DNA from: Niastella soli
GTDB taxonomy: Bacteria > Bacteroidota > Bacteroidia > Chitinophagales > Chitinophagaceae
Length of the DNA: 64,000 nucleotides
Reading direction: 5' to 3'
NCBI RefSeq assembly: GCF_017742245.1
Contig: NZ_JAGHKO010000011.1
Location: 646,518 to 710,517, forward strand
Translations under genes and position numbers: made by a program
Notes under the pieces: model-generated
Database searches by the model: none
What the model was told of the DNA's origin: nothing
The model's input: the letters and a program-made list of their open reading frames with translations, nothing else
Shown here: in pieces, positions 1-8,620 of the stretch
How the letters are laid out: every line of letters begins with the position of its first letter
How positions within the stretch are numbered: the stretch's first letter is position 1

Positions 1-175
1 TAGCCGTTTTTGCTTTCACCGATACACCGGCTACAGGTTTTTGTGTTCCCGTTTCCCGAATGGTACCCTTTACCGGAATGGTTGTTTGGGCATAGACTGC
101 TATTGTAACAAAAAGAAAGGTTGTTATGAATAAGAATGGCTTTGGTAGTGCTGTCACATGTCGGTTTCGGTACAT
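1..175 (-). CDS. Secreted protein with CarboxypepD_reg-like N-terminus, partial
   Basis: Only the first 58 codons lie in the window; the gene continues past the left edge. The product starts MYRNRHVTALPKPFLF, has a hydrophobic signal segment ending at AVYAQ, and continues TTIPVKGTIRETGTQKPVAG, which is the usual opening strand of a carboxypeptidase-regulatory-like beta-sandwich. Such domains sit at the N-terminus of SusC/TonB-dependent receptors and of other outer-membrane proteins, so the full identity cannot be decided. The ATG is 21 bp downstream of the M14 peptidase stop, so it is probably the fourth gene of the leftward SusC-SusD-peptidase unit. Confidence 0.7.
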   Translation of the reverse strand, partial: MYRNRHVTALPKPFLFITTFLFVTIAVYAQTTIPVKGTIRETGTQKPVAGVSVKAKTA

Positions 176-196
176 ACAATTATTGTTATAGGGGTG

Positions 197-2899
197 TTAC
201 TCGTGTTCGTTTTCTTCGGCGAAATTTCTACCACCGCTTACCAGGTTAGCAAAAAAGATACTGTTCAGGAACAACCGGGTTGTGCCCAGCCAATAACTAC
301 GGTAAGTGGGATCGTCGGCAAACAACACTACCTGTCCGTTGCCACTGTTGCTAAACAAAATAGTTGCTGAATTGCTTACTTTTTTAATGTTCTCTTTGGA
401 TGCATAGCCATTTACAAACGGTTTGCTGTCATACAGCGCTACGGTTGCATACTTGTTGGTGCTGCTTTGTAAAAAGGTATTGCTGTTCTTGTTGACAAAC
501 AATTTGCGGGTGGTAATGCCAAAAGCCAAGGGATGGGTAGTGTCGAGATCGGCAGTGAAAATGGCGCCATTGATACGTTTGGCGCCTTCTACATCCTGCT
601 GCGCGTCATAGTCAAGCCGATTGTTTTTGCCTTTTGATCCCGGTTCAATCTCGGGTCTTTCTACACTGCTTTGTCCAAATGAAGTTTGCTGAACAGGACG
701 CAAGGGGCGATTGTCTGTTGCTGCCACAGTAGTTGCAGGCGATGCGGGTTTGCCTTCGGGCTGCGCATCGGGGAGCAACTTCTCTTTTGTGAGCTCGTTT
801 TGGATGGCCCAGGCGCTGGCGTTTTGCAGGGTGATGAGCACACCGCCTTCAGCTACCCAGTCCTTTATTTTTTCAATGGTGGCTTTATTCCAGGCACTGT
901 AATTCCCGCCAGGCAGTATCAATGTATTGTAACGTTTCAACGAGGCCCGTTCAAAGTTTTGCAGGTCCAGTTTTACCACAGGTAATCCTAAGTGCTGATT
1001 CAAAAGAAACCAGACCTGTCCAGCTTCTGATGAGGTGACGCCCTGACCAAATGCCAGCGCCACTTCGGGTTTTCGAATGGCTTTTATATTGCTGCTGCCT
1101 AAGTCGATGCCTTCTGCACTAAAACCAGTGGAAACTGCAGTGAAGGTGATGTTTGCATTTTCCGCCACTTGTTTTATAAGTTTGTACAGGCTGTCTGCTG
1201 CAATATTTTGTCCTGCTACGGGAATGATAAGTGTGCCATTGCCAAACGCCTTTTTGCTGTTGTTATAATTAATGGTAAAGGGCCTGAATGCCGTTTTTAC
1301 CAGGATCTCTTTTTGTAATAAAGTATACAGGGCTTTGGTGGCATTGAAATCAGTATAAGCGGTTATATAGGCGAGGTTTGATTGTCCGCCCAGTACTTCC
1401 CCTTTTGCTGAAACGGGCGTGGTTACCTGTTTGCCTTTTATAAAAGTGGGTGCATTGATGGCGGCATATTGTAAACCATAAGCGTGTATCACACTCCACC
1501 CGGTGTTGTCGTAAAAGATACTATCCTTTAAAATGTTCTCTTCAAACAGGGAATGAACGATCAGGTAATTGGGTTGTTCTGCCGGAACAAGGTAGCTTTT
1601 TCCCTTTTCGAACTTTTTACCATCCTGTAGGGTATTTCCATCCAGTTCGTATACCTGGATGTGATGTTGCAATAACAGGTTCAAAAATTTAATGGTGAGG
1701 TTTTCGTCACGACTGTCGCCAAAAATGTAAGCTTTTGTTTTGCTGGCTTTAGCTTGGTCCAATGCGTTCTTAAAAAGATTCTTCTGCACCCTGAATAAAT
1801 TGGCTTTTTCCGCTACTGAACCCCGAATGGTTGATAAGCTGGTGGTTACATGGTTGCGAATGGAAAAAGAAAAGGTGAGCAAACCGTTGGTTGATTCTGT
1901 TACCAGTCCGCGTGAACCGGCTTCTTCAAATGTAGCTGCTACACTGCCATAAAACTTTGGATAGGTGCTGCCATAAATGGGCGAGAGGTTATCGTAATTT
2001 TCTTTGGTGAAATATAATGAACCGATCTCATCGAGGGCTTTTGCATGATAGGTGGCCAATACGGCGTTCTCATCATACAGGAACTGTGGTACGATAGGGC
2101 TTTCATGGCGCTTAGGGGTTGGTTCAAAATAATAGGTGGCATTGGAGCCCTGTTCATGAAAATCGATCTGTACGTTGGGATACCATTGGTGAAAGAACTG
2201 TACCCGGTTCCGGCTTTCAACATGTACCAGGTTCAGCCAGTCTCTATTGAGATCAGCAAAGTAATGATTGGTTCTGCCACCAGGCCATTGCTCCTGGTGT
2301 TCTTTATCCAGTGGGTCGGCAATTGGTGGAAAGGAGGCATAACTATTGAACCAGTTGGCAGCGCGGTCGCGGCCATCAGGGTTTAATGAAGGATCAATAA
2401 AGATAACGGCTTCCTTTAGCCACTGTTGGGTTTCCGGGTCGTTGTTGGCAGCAAGGTACCAGGCGGTGAGCATGCTTACTTCTGCGCTTGATGATTCATT
2501 GCCGTGTACATTATATCCGAGGTGAATGATCACCGGCGCTTTGCTGTCGATAATTGGTTTGGCCGGATCAACGAGTGTGAGGTGCTCCTGTCTGATCTCC
2601 TCCAGCCGGTTATAATTGTCGGACGATGTAATGGTGGCAATGATCTGTTCTCTTTCTTCATACGTTTTGCCGATGGTTTGTACATGTATGCGGTTGCTTA
2701 CCCGGGCCAGCTCGCGGAAGTAAGCAACAATCTGTTCGTGTCTTGTATAATGGGTGCCTATTGCATAACCGAGAAAACTTTCGGGCGAAGGAATAGCTGC
2801 GTCAAAAGTGGTTGCCCTGGGAAAAAAGTAACTGGTTTGTGCCAGACCGGAAAATGCCGGCAGTAATAGTAGCAGGGGTATAATATTTCGAAGTTTCAT
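197..2899 (-). CDS. Secreted M14-family zinc carboxypeptidase-like protein
   Basis: The 900-residue product is a probable periplasmic or surface metallopeptidase that trims C-terminal residues from peptides. A signal peptide ends near residue 20 (SGLA-QTS). The M14 zinc ligands are visible: H132 and E135 in the HGNE motif, and H248 in DFHEQG. A substrate-binding NPDGR lies at 173-177, a NRDW motif at 218-221, and the catalytic Glu is in FEEAGSRG near 325. After the catalytic domain, a segment with LILPGGNYSAW (about 650-700) resembles a class I amidotransferase-like fold seen in large Bacteroidota M14 proteins. It follows SusD by 33 bp and is probably co-transcribed with SusC/SusD. Amino acids released from imported or surface peptides would fit a nutrient-scavenging role; the exact substrate is unknown. 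Confidence 0.88.
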   Translation of the reverse strand: MKLRNIIPLLLLLPAFSGLAQTSYFFPRATTFDAAIPSPESFLGYAIGTHYTRHEQIVAYFRELARVSNRIHVQTIGKTYEEREQIIATITSSDNYNRLEEIRQEHLTLVDPAKPIIDSKAPVIIHLGYNVHGNESSSAEVSMLTAWYLAANNDPETQQWLKEAVIFIDPSLNPDGRDRAANWFNSYASFPPIADPLDKEHQEQWPGGRTNHYFADLNRDWLNLVHVESRNRVQFFHQWYPNVQIDFHEQGSNATYYFEPTPKRHESPIVPQFLYDENAVLATYHAKALDEIGSLYFTKENYDNLSPIYGSTYPKFYGSVAATFEEAGSRGLVTESTNGLLTFSFSIRNHVTTSLSTIRGSVAEKANLFRVQKNLFKNALDQAKASKTKAYIFGDSRDENLTIKFLNLLLQHHIQVYELDGNTLQDGKKFEKGKSYLVPAEQPNYLIVHSLFEENILKDSIFYDNTGWSVIHAYGLQYAAINAPTFIKGKQVTTPVSAKGEVLGGQSNLAYITAYTDFNATKALYTLLQKEILVKTAFRPFTINYNNSKKAFGNGTLIIPVAGQNIAADSLYKLIKQVAENANITFTAVSTGFSAEGIDLGSSNIKAIRKPEVALAFGQGVTSSEAGQVWFLLNQHLGLPVVKLDLQNFERASLKRYNTLILPGGNYSAWNKATIEKIKDWVAEGGVLITLQNASAWAIQNELTKEKLLPDAQPEGKPASPATTVAATDNRPLRPVQQTSFGQSSVERPEIEPGSKGKNNRLDYDAQQDVEGAKRINGAIFTADLDTTHPLAFGITTRKLFVNKNSNTFLQSSTNKYATVALYDSKPFVNGYASKENIKKVSNSATILFSNSGNGQVVLFADDPTYRSYWLGTTRLFLNSIFFANLVSGGRNFAEENEHE

Positions 2900-2932
2900 A
2901 AAAACGATTTTTGTGTCAATTGTTTTGGTTTA

Positions 2933-4267
2933 TTAGTAACCATCGTTTTGCTGCGCGTCGGGGTCTGATAAAATATCGGAATAGGGCAGAGGAAATACCC
3001 AGTAGTTTTTATTAGTGATCCCCAGGATGTCATCCACTCTTTCGGTACGCACCAGGTCGAACCAGCGATGGGCTTCAAAAGCGAACTCGATACTGTTCTC
3101 ATTTTCTATAGCCTGAAGCAAGTCGCCTTTGGTAGCGGCTTTTGAGTCAGCTACCCCTGCACGGTTCCTGATCCTGTTCAGATCGGATAGGGCGCCATTG
3201 AGGTCCTCTAACTGTGCCCTGGCTTCTGCTCGTACCAGGTACAGTTCGGCTATGCGGATTATATAGGAGGGATCGGTGCTGGTAGCGCTGGTGTTGTACA
3301 GTACGCCGTATACATTATCGCCGGTGCCGGCGATAAGACTGTTCCGGCTGCCGCCAATTGCCGCATCGTTTATTTTGCTTACAAAGGAGGCGGAAGGTTT
3401 TAAGGTATACTGTCCACCGGCGGAACTGGGGTACCACAAATTCCAGAAAGAGTTTTTATCATTGGCCGAGAAGGTTAATTCAAAAACAGATTCTGTTGTG
3501 CCGAAGGGTGTTGTAAAGAATGCTTTAAAAGGTGTTACCAGGGCGTACTTGGGATTGGTGATCACCTGTGAGGCGTATTTGTCGGCTTCTGCCCATTCTT
3601 TTCTATATAAATGTAATCGTGCCCGCAATGCCCGGGCCGTACTTTTTTGCGCCCGGTTACGCGTGCTGGCATCTTCGGGTAATAGATCTTCTGCTTTTAT
3701 CAGGTCGTTCAATACCTGGTCATAGGTTTGTTGCAGTGTACTGCGTTTTATTCCCCGTGCTGCGGAGAGGTTGGTGGTTGGTTGTAATTGTAATTGCACC
3801 CCGCCCCAACCGCGACCCAGGTCGAAATAACCCAGTGCCCGAATAAAGTAAGCTTCGCCAAGCAGTTTGTTTTTTTCTGCAGCCGATAATAAAGGATCTG
3901 TAACCTCCGGTACATATGCTATTGCACTGTTGGCGGAGTTGATTGCCTTGTAAATATTCTGATAGGCAGCCACAGTGGTTACATTGTCTGCCGGTATGGC
4001 GTTCTGGTCTAGTTGCAGATACTGGCTTAACGTACCATAAAAGATCACATTATCGGCTGTTATAGTACCCAGGGTAGGGTAGCTGGCCGCATAGTAATCC
4101 TGCACCGAGTTGTAGGCGCCAATAATAGCCGCTCTGGCAGTAGCGGCATCGGTAATGCTTTTGTTAGTGGGTAACGCATTGTTAGGCGTTTCTTCCAGGA
4201 ATTTTTTGCAGGAAGAAAGAAGGAATAAACCGCCTATAAGTATGATAGAGCTGATACCTGATTGCAT
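2933..4267 (-). CDS. SusD/RagB-family nutrient-binding lipoprotein
   Basis: This surface lipoprotein acts as the lid of the SusC channel and binds the substrate before import. From the chosen ATG (MQSGISSII) the lipobox LSSC places the lipidated Cys at residue 20, followed by KKFLEETPNN, the typical SusD start. SusD hallmarks are present: FIRALGYFDLGRGWGG, the TPR-like helices around ARALRARLHLYRKEWAEADKYA, YIIRIAELYLVRAEARAQ, and the C-terminal EAHRWFDLVR plus FPLPYSDI. An ATG nine codons earlier (4294) would overlap the SusC stop and add MFFNGKKYI; I prefer 4267 because it clears the SusC stop and still gives a full signal peptide. It pairs with the SusC gene immediately upstream. Confidence 0.93.
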   Translation of the reverse strand: MQSGISSIILIGGLFLLSSCKKFLEETPNNALPTNKSITDAATARAAIIGAYNSVQDYYAASYPTLGTITADNVIFYGTLSQYLQLDQNAIPADNVTTVAAYQNIYKAINSANSAIAYVPEVTDPLLSAAEKNKLLGEAYFIRALGYFDLGRGWGGVQLQLQPTTNLSAARGIKRSTLQQTYDQVLNDLIKAEDLLPEDASTRNRAQKSTARALRARLHLYRKEWAEADKYASQVITNPKYALVTPFKAFFTTPFGTTESVFELTFSANDKNSFWNLWYPSSAGGQYTLKPSASFVSKINDAAIGGSRNSLIAGTGDNVYGVLYNTSATSTDPSYIIRIAELYLVRAEARAQLEDLNGALSDLNRIRNRAGVADSKAATKGDLLQAIENENSIEFAFEAHRWFDLVRTERVDDILGITNKNYWVFPLPYSDILSDPDAQQNDGY

Positions 4268-4283
4268 AATGTATTTTTTCCCG

Positions 4284-7200
4284 TTAAAAAACAAGGTTTA
4301 AACCTATCTGAATTGTTTTTGGTTGTGGCACTGTAGCCCAATCGTACCCAGCTGTGTTTTGATTACCGCTTTGTGAACTTACTTCCGGGTCGGGGCCACC
4401 GTATTTGGTGATAGTGATGAGGTTGGTGCCCTGGATATATGCCCTGATGTTGTTGAATTTTAGTTTATTGATTATAGATGAAGGCAGGGTATAGGAAAGT
4501 GACAGGGTCCGTAACCGTATAAACGAACCATTCTCAAGGTACCTGCTGCTTAAATTGGCTACGTTACCGCCATAATTATTGGCAGCGCTGTTATTGGCTT
4601 CAATATTACGATTGGAAGTAGTTACGCGTGGGATGTCGGTAATGTCGCCTGGTTTTTGCCAGCGTTCCAACTGCCGGGGCACAAACCCGATATTGGCCTG
4701 GGTATTTCCATGCACCAGGAAGAAATCGTTCATGTTCATGATCTTGTTTCCTTGCTGGAAATAGAAAAAGATGTTCAGGTCAAACCCTTTATAGCTGAAA
4801 GAATTGGTAAATCCACCGGTGTAACGGGGCAGTGCATTGCCAACGATCTGGCGATCGGCTGCTGTGATGTTGCCTTCTTTGGTAAGATCTTCATACACTG
4901 CATTTCCTGTTTGCGGATCAACATACAATTGTTTATAGAGCTGGAAGGAGTTCACCGCATACCCTTGTCGCAGAATGGAAATATTGCGTCCTGATGCGCC
5001 CAGTGTAATATCCGAGGCCAGCTTTTCAATACGATTGGTGTTTTGTGAAATGTTGAACTCGGTTGTCCATTTGAAAGTGCGGGTATTGATATTGGTTGAA
5101 CGGATAGCCAGTTCAAATCCCTTGTTGCTCACAGCCCCATAGTTTTGTAAGTAAGTGGCAAAGCCTGTTCTGTTGGGCACTGGAACGTTTAACAATAAGT
5201 CATAAGTGTACTTGTTATAATAATCAACAGACACAAACAAGCGGCTGTTTAAAATACTGAACTCAGTACCGAGATCGGATTGGCGGGTAGTTTCCCAGGT
5301 AAGATCCGGATTGGCCAGTTGTGATGGGGCAATACCGGGCTGGTCGAGGTAATTACTGCCTGATTGCCATAGTCCCTGTGCTGCATACGGACCAATCCCA
5401 TTCTGATTGCCTGATAAACCAATACTTGTCCTAAAGCGCAATTCATTGAACAGGTTTAAGGATTGAATAAAATCTTCCTGATCGGCCCGCCAGGTAAAAC
5501 CACCCGAGGGGAAATATCCCCACCGATGGTTCTCCCCAAATTTGGAGGAACCATCTGCGCGGAAACTCGCATCAAGGGTATACCGGTTGTTATAGGTGTA
5601 ACTGGCTTTTGCAAATACTGATAATAGCTTAGACCTGCTTTCCGCTGATGATCCGGAACGTACAGAAGCCACGGATACTGCTGTAAGGTCATTGCTGGCA
5701 AACCCGGTGCCTGTAGCGCTGGTGCTTTGAGACAGTACCGTATTAATGGTATTGCCCACCAGGGCGTTGATGCTGTGTTTGCCGTCCTCACCAAATGATT
5801 GTATAAACGTAAGTACCTGTTCGTTGGTGAGCACCAGGTTCTTGGTTTCGTAAGAAGCGGCAGACCCATTACTGGCCACACCAGCTGCCAGTAAACTACT
5901 GGTGAAATTATTTTCATATTCACTGGCATTATCAAGGCTCCAACTGGTACGGAGTTTTAATTGAGGCAGTATGGCATATTCACCATACACATTTCCGATC
6001 GTGCGCCAACCCACTGCATTATTTCCCAGGTAATTGATCAGGGCCAGATGATTATCAAAGCTACCATAACGGGCATAGGTGCCATCAGAATTAAAAACGG
6101 GCAGGTAGCTGCGCACAAAAATGGCGGAATTAATGACACCCTGAGGGTTATTATCATTACTACTAACATTACGCCAGGTACGGCTGATGTTTACACTGGT
6201 ACCGATCTTTACTTTCTGGTTCAGGTAATTGTCATAGTTCAAACGGCCCGAATACCGTTCGAAGTTCGAAGGGCGTACAATGCCTTCCTGTTTAATGTAA
6301 CCGAATCCGGCATAATAGGCGCTTTTGTCGGTTCCGCCCTGAACAGCCACTTCATAATTGCTGGTATGTGCGGTGCGGAACAGATCGGAGATCCGGTCAA
6401 AAGTGGGTTGTGAATCGGGTTCGGCAATAAGGGAAGGTGGCGGCAATGCCGGATTGTCCTTCACTGTATTGATCCGTGATTCATTGGTCAGCAGGGCTGT
6501 TTCGGGTCCGGAGGCCACTTTGAACTTTTTAGTGGCTGTACTCCAGCCATGATATCCGTTCAAACTGACTTTAGCCCGGCTGTTCAAACGGCCACGTTTG
6601 GTAGTTACGATCACCACGCCATTGGCACCCAATGAACCATATATGGCGGTAGCATTGGCATCTTTTAAAATAGTGATGTTCTCTATGTCTGAAGGGTTTA
6701 TGTCTGCGATGGGATTAGAGCCCTGTTGCTGCCCCATACCGGTTTGAATAGGATCGGTATTGGAAATAAAAACACCATCGATGATATATAAGGGATCAAC
6801 CGAAGCATTGATGGAATTATTACCTCGTATTCTGAATGTTATACCGCCACCTGGAACGCCCGAGTTGGCATTCACCTGTACACCGGTTGCTTTTCCCTGC
6901 AGCAATTGATTGAACCCGCTGGCCGGCACATCGCGGAAAGCCTGGCTGTTAATAGTTTGAATGGAACCGGCGATCAGTTTTTTATTCTGGGTGCTGTAGC
7001 CGGTAACCACTACTTCATCGAGGTTCCTTTCATTTCTAATGAGCCTGAATGAGGAAGGCGTTATGGTTGTAATATTAAATTCCCCTTTTTGATAACCGGT
7101 ATGGCTTATCAATAATAATACCGGTAGTACTGGTACAGTAACTGTAAAGCCGCCTTTGCTGTTGGTGAGGGTTTGAATGGCTTGTCCTTTAACCTGGATG

Positions 7201-7328
7201 GTCACTCCTTCCAATGGTGTTTGTTCATCGGACAAAACAGTGCCGGAAATAGTGGTTTGGGCTACCAGCATATGCGAAACAAGCAGGAATAGTAATAGGT
7301 TAAACCCTTTTGGGTAGAGCCGGTTCAT
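4284..7328 (-). CDS. SusC/RagA-family TonB-dependent receptor
   Basis: A 1014-residue outer-membrane receptor importing an unknown ligand with energy from TonB. A signal peptide ends at LVAQ (about residue 24). A carboxypeptidase-regulatory-like domain follows (TTISGTVLSDEQTPLEG...). The SusC signature region contains NLDEVVVTGYSTQ, the plug motif PLYIIDGVFI, and ITILKDANATAIYGSLGANG. The beta barrel ends in the terminal aromatic IQIGLNLVF. It is first in a leftward unit with SusD, an M14 peptidase and a further secreted protein. Its 5' leader carries a shared promoter/dyad (7526-7551) and a short ORF ending in three cysteine codons (7468-7503), so I infer a sulfur-related ligand. Closest in the window is the SusC at 13991, which is also preceded by a Cys-rich leader. 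Confidence 0.95.
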   Translation of the reverse strand: MNRLYPKGFNLLLFLLVSHMLVAQTTISGTVLSDEQTPLEGVTIQVKGQAIQTLTNSKGGFTVTVPVLPVLLLISHTGYQKGEFNITTITPSSFRLIRNERNLDEVVVTGYSTQNKKLIAGSIQTINSQAFRDVPASGFNQLLQGKATGVQVNANSGVPGGGITFRIRGNNSINASVDPLYIIDGVFISNTDPIQTGMGQQQGSNPIADINPSDIENITILKDANATAIYGSLGANGVVIVTTKRGRLNSRAKVSLNGYHGWSTATKKFKVASGPETALLTNESRINTVKDNPALPPPSLIAEPDSQPTFDRISDLFRTAHTSNYEVAVQGGTDKSAYYAGFGYIKQEGIVRPSNFERYSGRLNYDNYLNQKVKIGTSVNISRTWRNVSSNDNNPQGVINSAIFVRSYLPVFNSDGTYARYGSFDNHLALINYLGNNAVGWRTIGNVYGEYAILPQLKLRTSWSLDNASEYENNFTSSLLAAGVASNGSAASYETKNLVLTNEQVLTFIQSFGEDGKHSINALVGNTINTVLSQSTSATGTGFASNDLTAVSVASVRSGSSAESRSKLLSVFAKASYTYNNRYTLDASFRADGSSKFGENHRWGYFPSGGFTWRADQEDFIQSLNLFNELRFRTSIGLSGNQNGIGPYAAQGLWQSGSNYLDQPGIAPSQLANPDLTWETTRQSDLGTEFSILNSRLFVSVDYYNKYTYDLLLNVPVPNRTGFATYLQNYGAVSNKGFELAIRSTNINTRTFKWTTEFNISQNTNRIEKLASDITLGASGRNISILRQGYAVNSFQLYKQLYVDPQTGNAVYEDLTKEGNITAADRQIVGNALPRYTGGFTNSFSYKGFDLNIFFYFQQGNKIMNMNDFFLVHGNTQANIGFVPRQLERWQKPGDITDIPRVTTSNRNIEANNSAANNYGGNVANLSSRYLENGSFIRLRTLSLSYTLPSSIINKLKFNNIRAYIQGTNLITITKYGGPDPEVSSQSGNQNTAGYDWATVPQPKTIQIGLNLVF

Positions 7329-7345
7329 GAAGCAGTTTTTTTAAA

Positions 7346-7451
7346 TGAATGAATTGCCGTACACAAGGTGTACAGATTAGAACTTATAAGTCATTTCAAT
7401 AACGGCAAGAAAACGCATTCATTCAGCTTGGTACGAAAGCACATTCATTCA
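7346..7451 (-). promoter_or_regulatory. SusC leader with mutually exclusive pairing segments
   Basis: In the leftward leader, the octamer TGAATGAA occurs twice in mRNA sense (7451-7444 and 7425-7418). A single complementary TTCATTCA (7353-7346) lies about 18 nt before the SusC start codon. The latter can pair with either copy but not both. The nearer pairing extends through 7402-7408 with 7354-7360 (ACGGCAA/TTGCCGT), and a small GTACAC/GTGTAC hairpin lies inside it. The first copy begins about 17 nt after the stop of the Cys-codon leader ORF. This layout suits attenuation at the level of translation or folding, but no U-run terminator is present and function is inferred. Confidence 0.4.
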
Positions 7452-7467
7452 AGGAGGGGGATGGTGA

Positions 7468-7503
7468 TCAACAACAACAGGTGAAAGAGAAATATTTTTT
7501 CAT
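7468..7503 (-). CDS. Leader peptide MKKYFSFTCCC upstream of SusC
   Basis: An 11-codon ORF, ATG at 7503 and TGA at 7470-7468, encoding MKKYFSFTCCC with three consecutive TGT codons directly before the stop. An AAAAGG sequence 7 nt before the ATG is a reasonable ribosome binding site. The ORF begins about 35 nt after the predicted transcription start of the SusC unit. Its architecture matches an amino-acid-responsive leader peptide: ribosomes would pause at the Cys codons when cysteine is scarce. A second leader with five Cys codons before the stop is found before the other SusC of this locus (13707-13799). It is far too short for homology to be informative; the call rests on position, codon run and recurrence. 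Confidence 0.6.
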   Translation of the reverse strand: MKKYFSFTCCC

Positions 7504-7525
7504 TGTGTGCCTTTTGAATTGTAAA

Positions 7526-7551
7526 ACCTACTAATTTAGTAGACAAATATA
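7526..7551 (-). promoter_or_regulatory. TATATTTG promoter box fused to 19-bp dyad operator, copy 1
   Basis: On the minus strand a Bacteroidota -7 box TATATTTG (7551-7544) runs into GTCTACTAAATTAGTAGGT (7544-7526). Within it, CTACTAA-T-TTAGTAG (7528-7542) is a perfect inverted repeat. A TTTG 21 bp upstream (7576-7573) can serve as the -33 element. The same TATATTTG-GTCYAC-N7-GT arrangement recurs at 10402-10427 and 13607-13632. The dyad overlaps the expected start of transcription, which is the geometry of a repressor site. It also lies about 75 bp upstream of the divergent ATP-grasp gene and could control both directions. Confidence 0.72.
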
Positions 7552-7618
7552 ACGTCATCTTTTTTGTATCGCCAAAAAAATTATATACAGCGTTTGTAAT
7601 ATTAAATATTTATAGTTT

Positions 7619-8608
7619 ATGAAACCTCTTGCTATCTATCACGAACATCCGGATTGGTTTAAGCCCTTATTTGCAGAATTGGAGAAAAGAGGGATGCCTT
7701 ACGAGCGTATCAACCCCGCTCAACATAGTTTTGATATAACCGATACCGTAAACAGATATTCGTTATTTTTTAATCGTATGAGTCCATCGGCCTATTTACG
7801 GGATGGTGCATAGGGGATATTCTTTACGCTTTCATACCTGCAACACCTGGAATTGTTTGGTACTAAAACAATTAATGGGTACAAGGCATTCAGCTATGAA
7901 GTATCAAAAGCGGCACAGCTCTCGCTGTTAAAAAAGCTGGGCCTGGGTTATCCGCGTACGGTGGTGATCAATCATACTTCACAATTATTGCGGGCAGTAC
8001 AAGGGCTTCGGTTTCCGGTTGTAGTGAAGGCTAATATTGGTGGCAGTGGTGCCGGAATTACAAAATATGATTCTGTAGTATCATTACGGGCGGCTATAGA
8101 AGACAACGAAATATCACTGGGCATAGATAACACGGCGTTGGTGCAGGAGTTTATTCCGGCTCGTGGTGGTTATATAACGCGGGTAGAAACGCTGGCAGGG
8201 CGCTATTTGTATGCAATTAAAGTTTACACCACCGGAGAATCTTTTAATCTGTGCCCGGCCGATATCTGCCAGACAAGCGATGGGAAAGAGTTGTTACGAA
8301 ATGCCTGTGCTCTGGATGCGCCTAAAAACGGACTTAAAGTAGAAGGATACACACCGCCTGCTGAAGTTATACAAGCCATTGAATCCATTGTGCAACACGC
8401 AGGTATTGATGTAGGGGGCATTGAATATATGATAGACGACCGCGACGGTAAACTGGTATATTATGACGTAAATGCCCTGTCGAACTTTGTGGCCGATGCG
8501 GTGAATGTTATTGGGTTTAACCCGCATGAGAAACTGGTTGACTTTTTAGCAACCCAGGCCCTGGGTAAAAAGACCTTACAATCAATAAATGCCTCACTAA
8601 CTCAATAA
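7619..8608 (+). pseudogene. RimK-like ATP-grasp ligase interrupted by an in-frame amber codon
   Basis: The reading frame runs from ATG 7619 to the stop at 8608 (330 codons) and is open except for TAG at codon 65 (7811-7813). Sequence on both sides belongs to one protein: FNRMSPSAYLRDGA before the stop and GIFFTLSYLQHLELFGTKTINGYKAFSYE after it, followed by the ATP-grasp core (FPVVVKANIGGSGAGI, LVQEFIPARGGYITRVETLAG, VGGIEYMIDDRDGKLVYYDVNALSNF). RimK-like enzymes ligate an amino acid to a carboxylate using ATP. A CAG-to-TAG change is the simplest explanation, but that is an inference. It may be a pseudogene, a sequencing error or a readthrough gene. If translation restarts, codon 79 onward lacks the N-terminal domain. 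It heads a unit with the monooxygenase 12 bp downstream. Confidence 0.75.
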
Positions 8609-8620
8609 TAATATACCATT

